DNA from: an uncultured bacterium
Lineage (GTDB): Bacteria; Patescibacteriota; Minisyncoccia; Phycocordibacterales; UBA9973
Assembly: GCA_903862375.1 (NCBI GenBank)
Contig: CAIOXR010000009.1
Location: 1 to 6,250 of the forward strand
Length of the DNA: 6,250 nt
Reading direction: 5' to 3'
This document shows, in pieces, positions 5,385 through 6,250 of the stretch. Each line of letters begins with the position of its first letter. The first letter of the stretch is position 1. Position numbers and translations under genes: made by a program. The notes beneath the pieces were generated by a model that was not told the origin of the DNA, did no database searches, and saw nothing but the letters and a program-made list of their open reading frames with translations.

Positions 5385-5504
5385 ATATTAAATAGAAATA
5401 GTCTTATCAGAGGGGCGTGCGCAAGGGCGACGGCCCGAGCAATGAGGAAAATTTCAACAGAAATTTATCCGGACCCTCTGAAAAGAGCTATTTCTATTTA
5501 ATAT
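5385..5504 (-). ncRNA. Structured intergenic RNA element, copy 3
   Basis: Read on the minus strand, the element starts 2 nt after the nusG stop codon. A perfect 17-bp stem pairs 5504-5488 with 5401-5385. It continues past a bulged C5487 with TCTT (5486-5483)/AAGA (5405-5402) and CAGAGGG (5480-5474)/CCCTCTG (5414-5408). The core reads TCCGGAT. The inner hairpin is GGA, a bulged T, AAATTTC, the loop TGTT, GAAATTT, TCC. CATTGCTC follows, then the hairpin GGGC-CGTC-GCCC, and the invariant CCTTGCGCACGCCC (5426-5413). Relative to copy 2 the GGA/TCC pair replaces AGA/TCT, a compensatory change. The length is 120 nt, as in copy 2. Beyond the stem there is only a weak U-rich tract. Confidence 0.7.
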
Positions 5505-5506
5505 TA

Positions 5507-6061
5507 CTACATCTTTTTAATTTGTAAGAAGTCTAATTCAACTGGTGTCTCACGGCCAAACATAGAAACAAGAATTTTAACTTTTCCTCTTTCACTATCT
5601 ACTTCACTAACTTTTCCTTCAAGATCTTTGAATGGTCCATCTGCAATACGTATCATCTCTCCTACTTCCACATCCATCTGATGCTTTGCTTTATTTCCAT
5701 TATTCTTATCCATTCTTCCAAATAAATCATCAACTTCCTTTTTATTTAAAGGAACTGGGTTCACTCCAGCTCCGACGAATCCAGTAACACGGGGAGTATT
5801 TCTTACAACGTACCATGAGTTATCATCTACTATCATATCTACGAGGACATAACCAGGGTAAACTTTCTCTTCAGTTTCTACTCTTTTACCTGCTTTAATT
5901 TTGATTTTCTTTTCTGTAGGAACAACTACACTAAAAATCTTATCATTTACTCCAAGTGAATCAATGCGCTGTTTTAAATTACGCATAACTGCATTCTCAT
6001 ATCCTGCATATGTATGTATTGCATACCAATTCCTCTCACCCCTTAATTCTTGTTTAGCCAT
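5507..6061 (-). CDS. nusG: Transcription termination/antitermination factor NusG
   Basis: NusG rides on RNA polymerase, suppresses pausing and, in other bacteria, links polymerase to Rho or to the ribosome through S10. The 184 aa cover an NGN domain (about 10-118) with NWYAIHTYAGYENAV (11-25) and EKVYPGYVLVDM (65-76), which face the polymerase. A linker and a KOW domain (about 131-184) follow, with IADGPFKDLEGKV (139-151) and MFGRETPVELDF (167-178). The length is normal. It follows secE with a 12-nt gap, the conserved bacterial order, and is presumably co-transcribed with it. The start is set by MAK before the NGN domain. The upstream gap is AT-only in appearance, with no Shine-Dalgarno. Element copy 3 follows the stop codon almost directly. 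Confidence 0.98.
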   Translation of the reverse strand: MAKQELRGERNWYAIHTYAGYENAVMRNLKQRIDSLGVNDKIFSVVVPTEKKIKIKAGKRVETEEKVYPGYVLVDMIVDDNSWYVVRNTPRVTGFVGAGVNPVPLNKKEVDDLFGRMDKNNGNKAKHQMDVEVGEMIRIADGPFKDLEGKVSEVDSERGKVKILVSMFGRETPVELDFLQIKKM

Positions 6062-6073
6062 ATATTATAAATA

Positions 6074-6250
6074 TTATCTCTTAAGTAATAATTGTTCTAG
6101 ACCTTTACTAAATAGAAAATCAAGCAATCCTAAATAATAAGCAACAAAAACAGAAATGGCTAAAACTGCAATAGTGGCGTATATAGCTTGTCTACGTGTA
6201 GGCCAAGTGATGTGCTTCGCTTCTGTCAATACCTCCTTAAAGAATTCAGT
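6074..6250 (-). CDS. secE: Preprotein translocase subunit SecE (partial, N-terminus outside window)
   Basis: The last 58 residues and the stop codon are present; the start lies beyond the right edge. The visible protein begins TEFFKEVLTEAKHITWPTRR, the amphipathic helix and TWP motif typical of SecE. One membrane helix follows (AIYATIAVLAISVFVAYYLG) and then a short tail ending in LLLKR. SecE clamps SecY in the SecYEG protein-export channel. Its position 12 nt upstream of nusG matches the common secE-nusG pair. An AAGGAGGT string near its visible start (plus-strand 6231-6238) encodes Lys-Glu-Val of the conserved helix and is not a ribosome site for another gene. Confidence 0.93.
   Translation of the reverse strand, partial: TEFFKEVLTEAKHITWPTRRQAIYATIAVLAISVFVAYYLGLLDFLFSKGLEQLLLKR

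Noticed and set aside
2684..5504. The repeated intergenic element as a MITE or insertion sequence with terminal inverted repeats
   Set aside because: The terminal stems differ in sequence between copies, no target-site duplication was seen, and all three share the orientation of the upstream gene. A structured RNA fits better, although a mobile origin in the past is not excluded.
5901..6137. Plus-strand reading frame across the nusG start and secE end
   Set aside because: It is antisense to two conserved genes, and its composition is that of a reverse-frame translation.
6226..6240. Perfect AAGGAGGT ribosome-site-like string on the minus strand followed by TTG
   Set aside because: It lies within secE and encodes Lys-Glu-Val of the conserved FFKEVLTEAKHITWP helix; initiation at the TTG would remove essential SecE sequence.

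Overview
The window looks like a chromosomal piece of a Candidate Phyla Radiation bacterium (Patescibacteria), most likely a Parcubacteria lineage of the group that lacks ribosomal protein L1. The grounds are the low GC content, the standard code, compact housekeeping genes, the short membrane-anchored Ig-like protein between ftsK and recA, an EF-P with a non-canonical tip loop, and an rplK with no rplA behind it. The taxonomic call is inference from gene content, not from a marker tree.

Layout: the plus strand carries ftsK (DNA translocase, 46-2229), a small membrane-anchored protein (2265-2645), recA (2880-3950) and efp (4198-4779). A perfect 19-bp hairpin (4784-4826) then serves as a shared terminator for efp and the converging minus-strand genes. 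On the minus strand, read right to left, are the 3' end of secE (6074-6250, cut by the window edge), nusG (5507-6061) and rplK (4833-5258). The secE-nusG-rplK side serves protein export, transcription elongation and the ribosomal stalk base. The ftsK-recA side serves chromosome segregation and recombination. EF-P relieves ribosome stalling. Apart from the small protein, all are core housekeeping genes.

The most interesting content is between the genes. Three copies of one structured element lie at 2684-2849 (+), 3959-4078 (+) and 5385-5504 (-). Each follows a gene and has the same orientation as that gene. Each has a long closing stem whose sequence differs almost completely between copies while pairing is kept, an inner hairpin with compensatory changes, and a conserved 3' core containing CCTTGCGCACGCCC. 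This is the signature of a selected RNA structure. I do not recognise it as a named family. It probably acts at the 3' ends of transcripts, and copy 2 ends in a U-tract like an intrinsic terminator.

Regulation visible in sequence: extended -10 promoters precede ftsK, the small protein, efp and rplK, and a weaker -10 precedes recA. None of the six visible starts has a clear Shine-Dalgarno sequence. The ftsK, small-protein and recA starts lie only about 13-17 nt past their -10 hexamers, so these mRNAs may be nearly leaderless. efp and rplK have longer leaders, and that of efp contains two hairpins, one ending 2 nt before the start codon. No mobile element, CRISPR array, tRNA or rRNA was seen.
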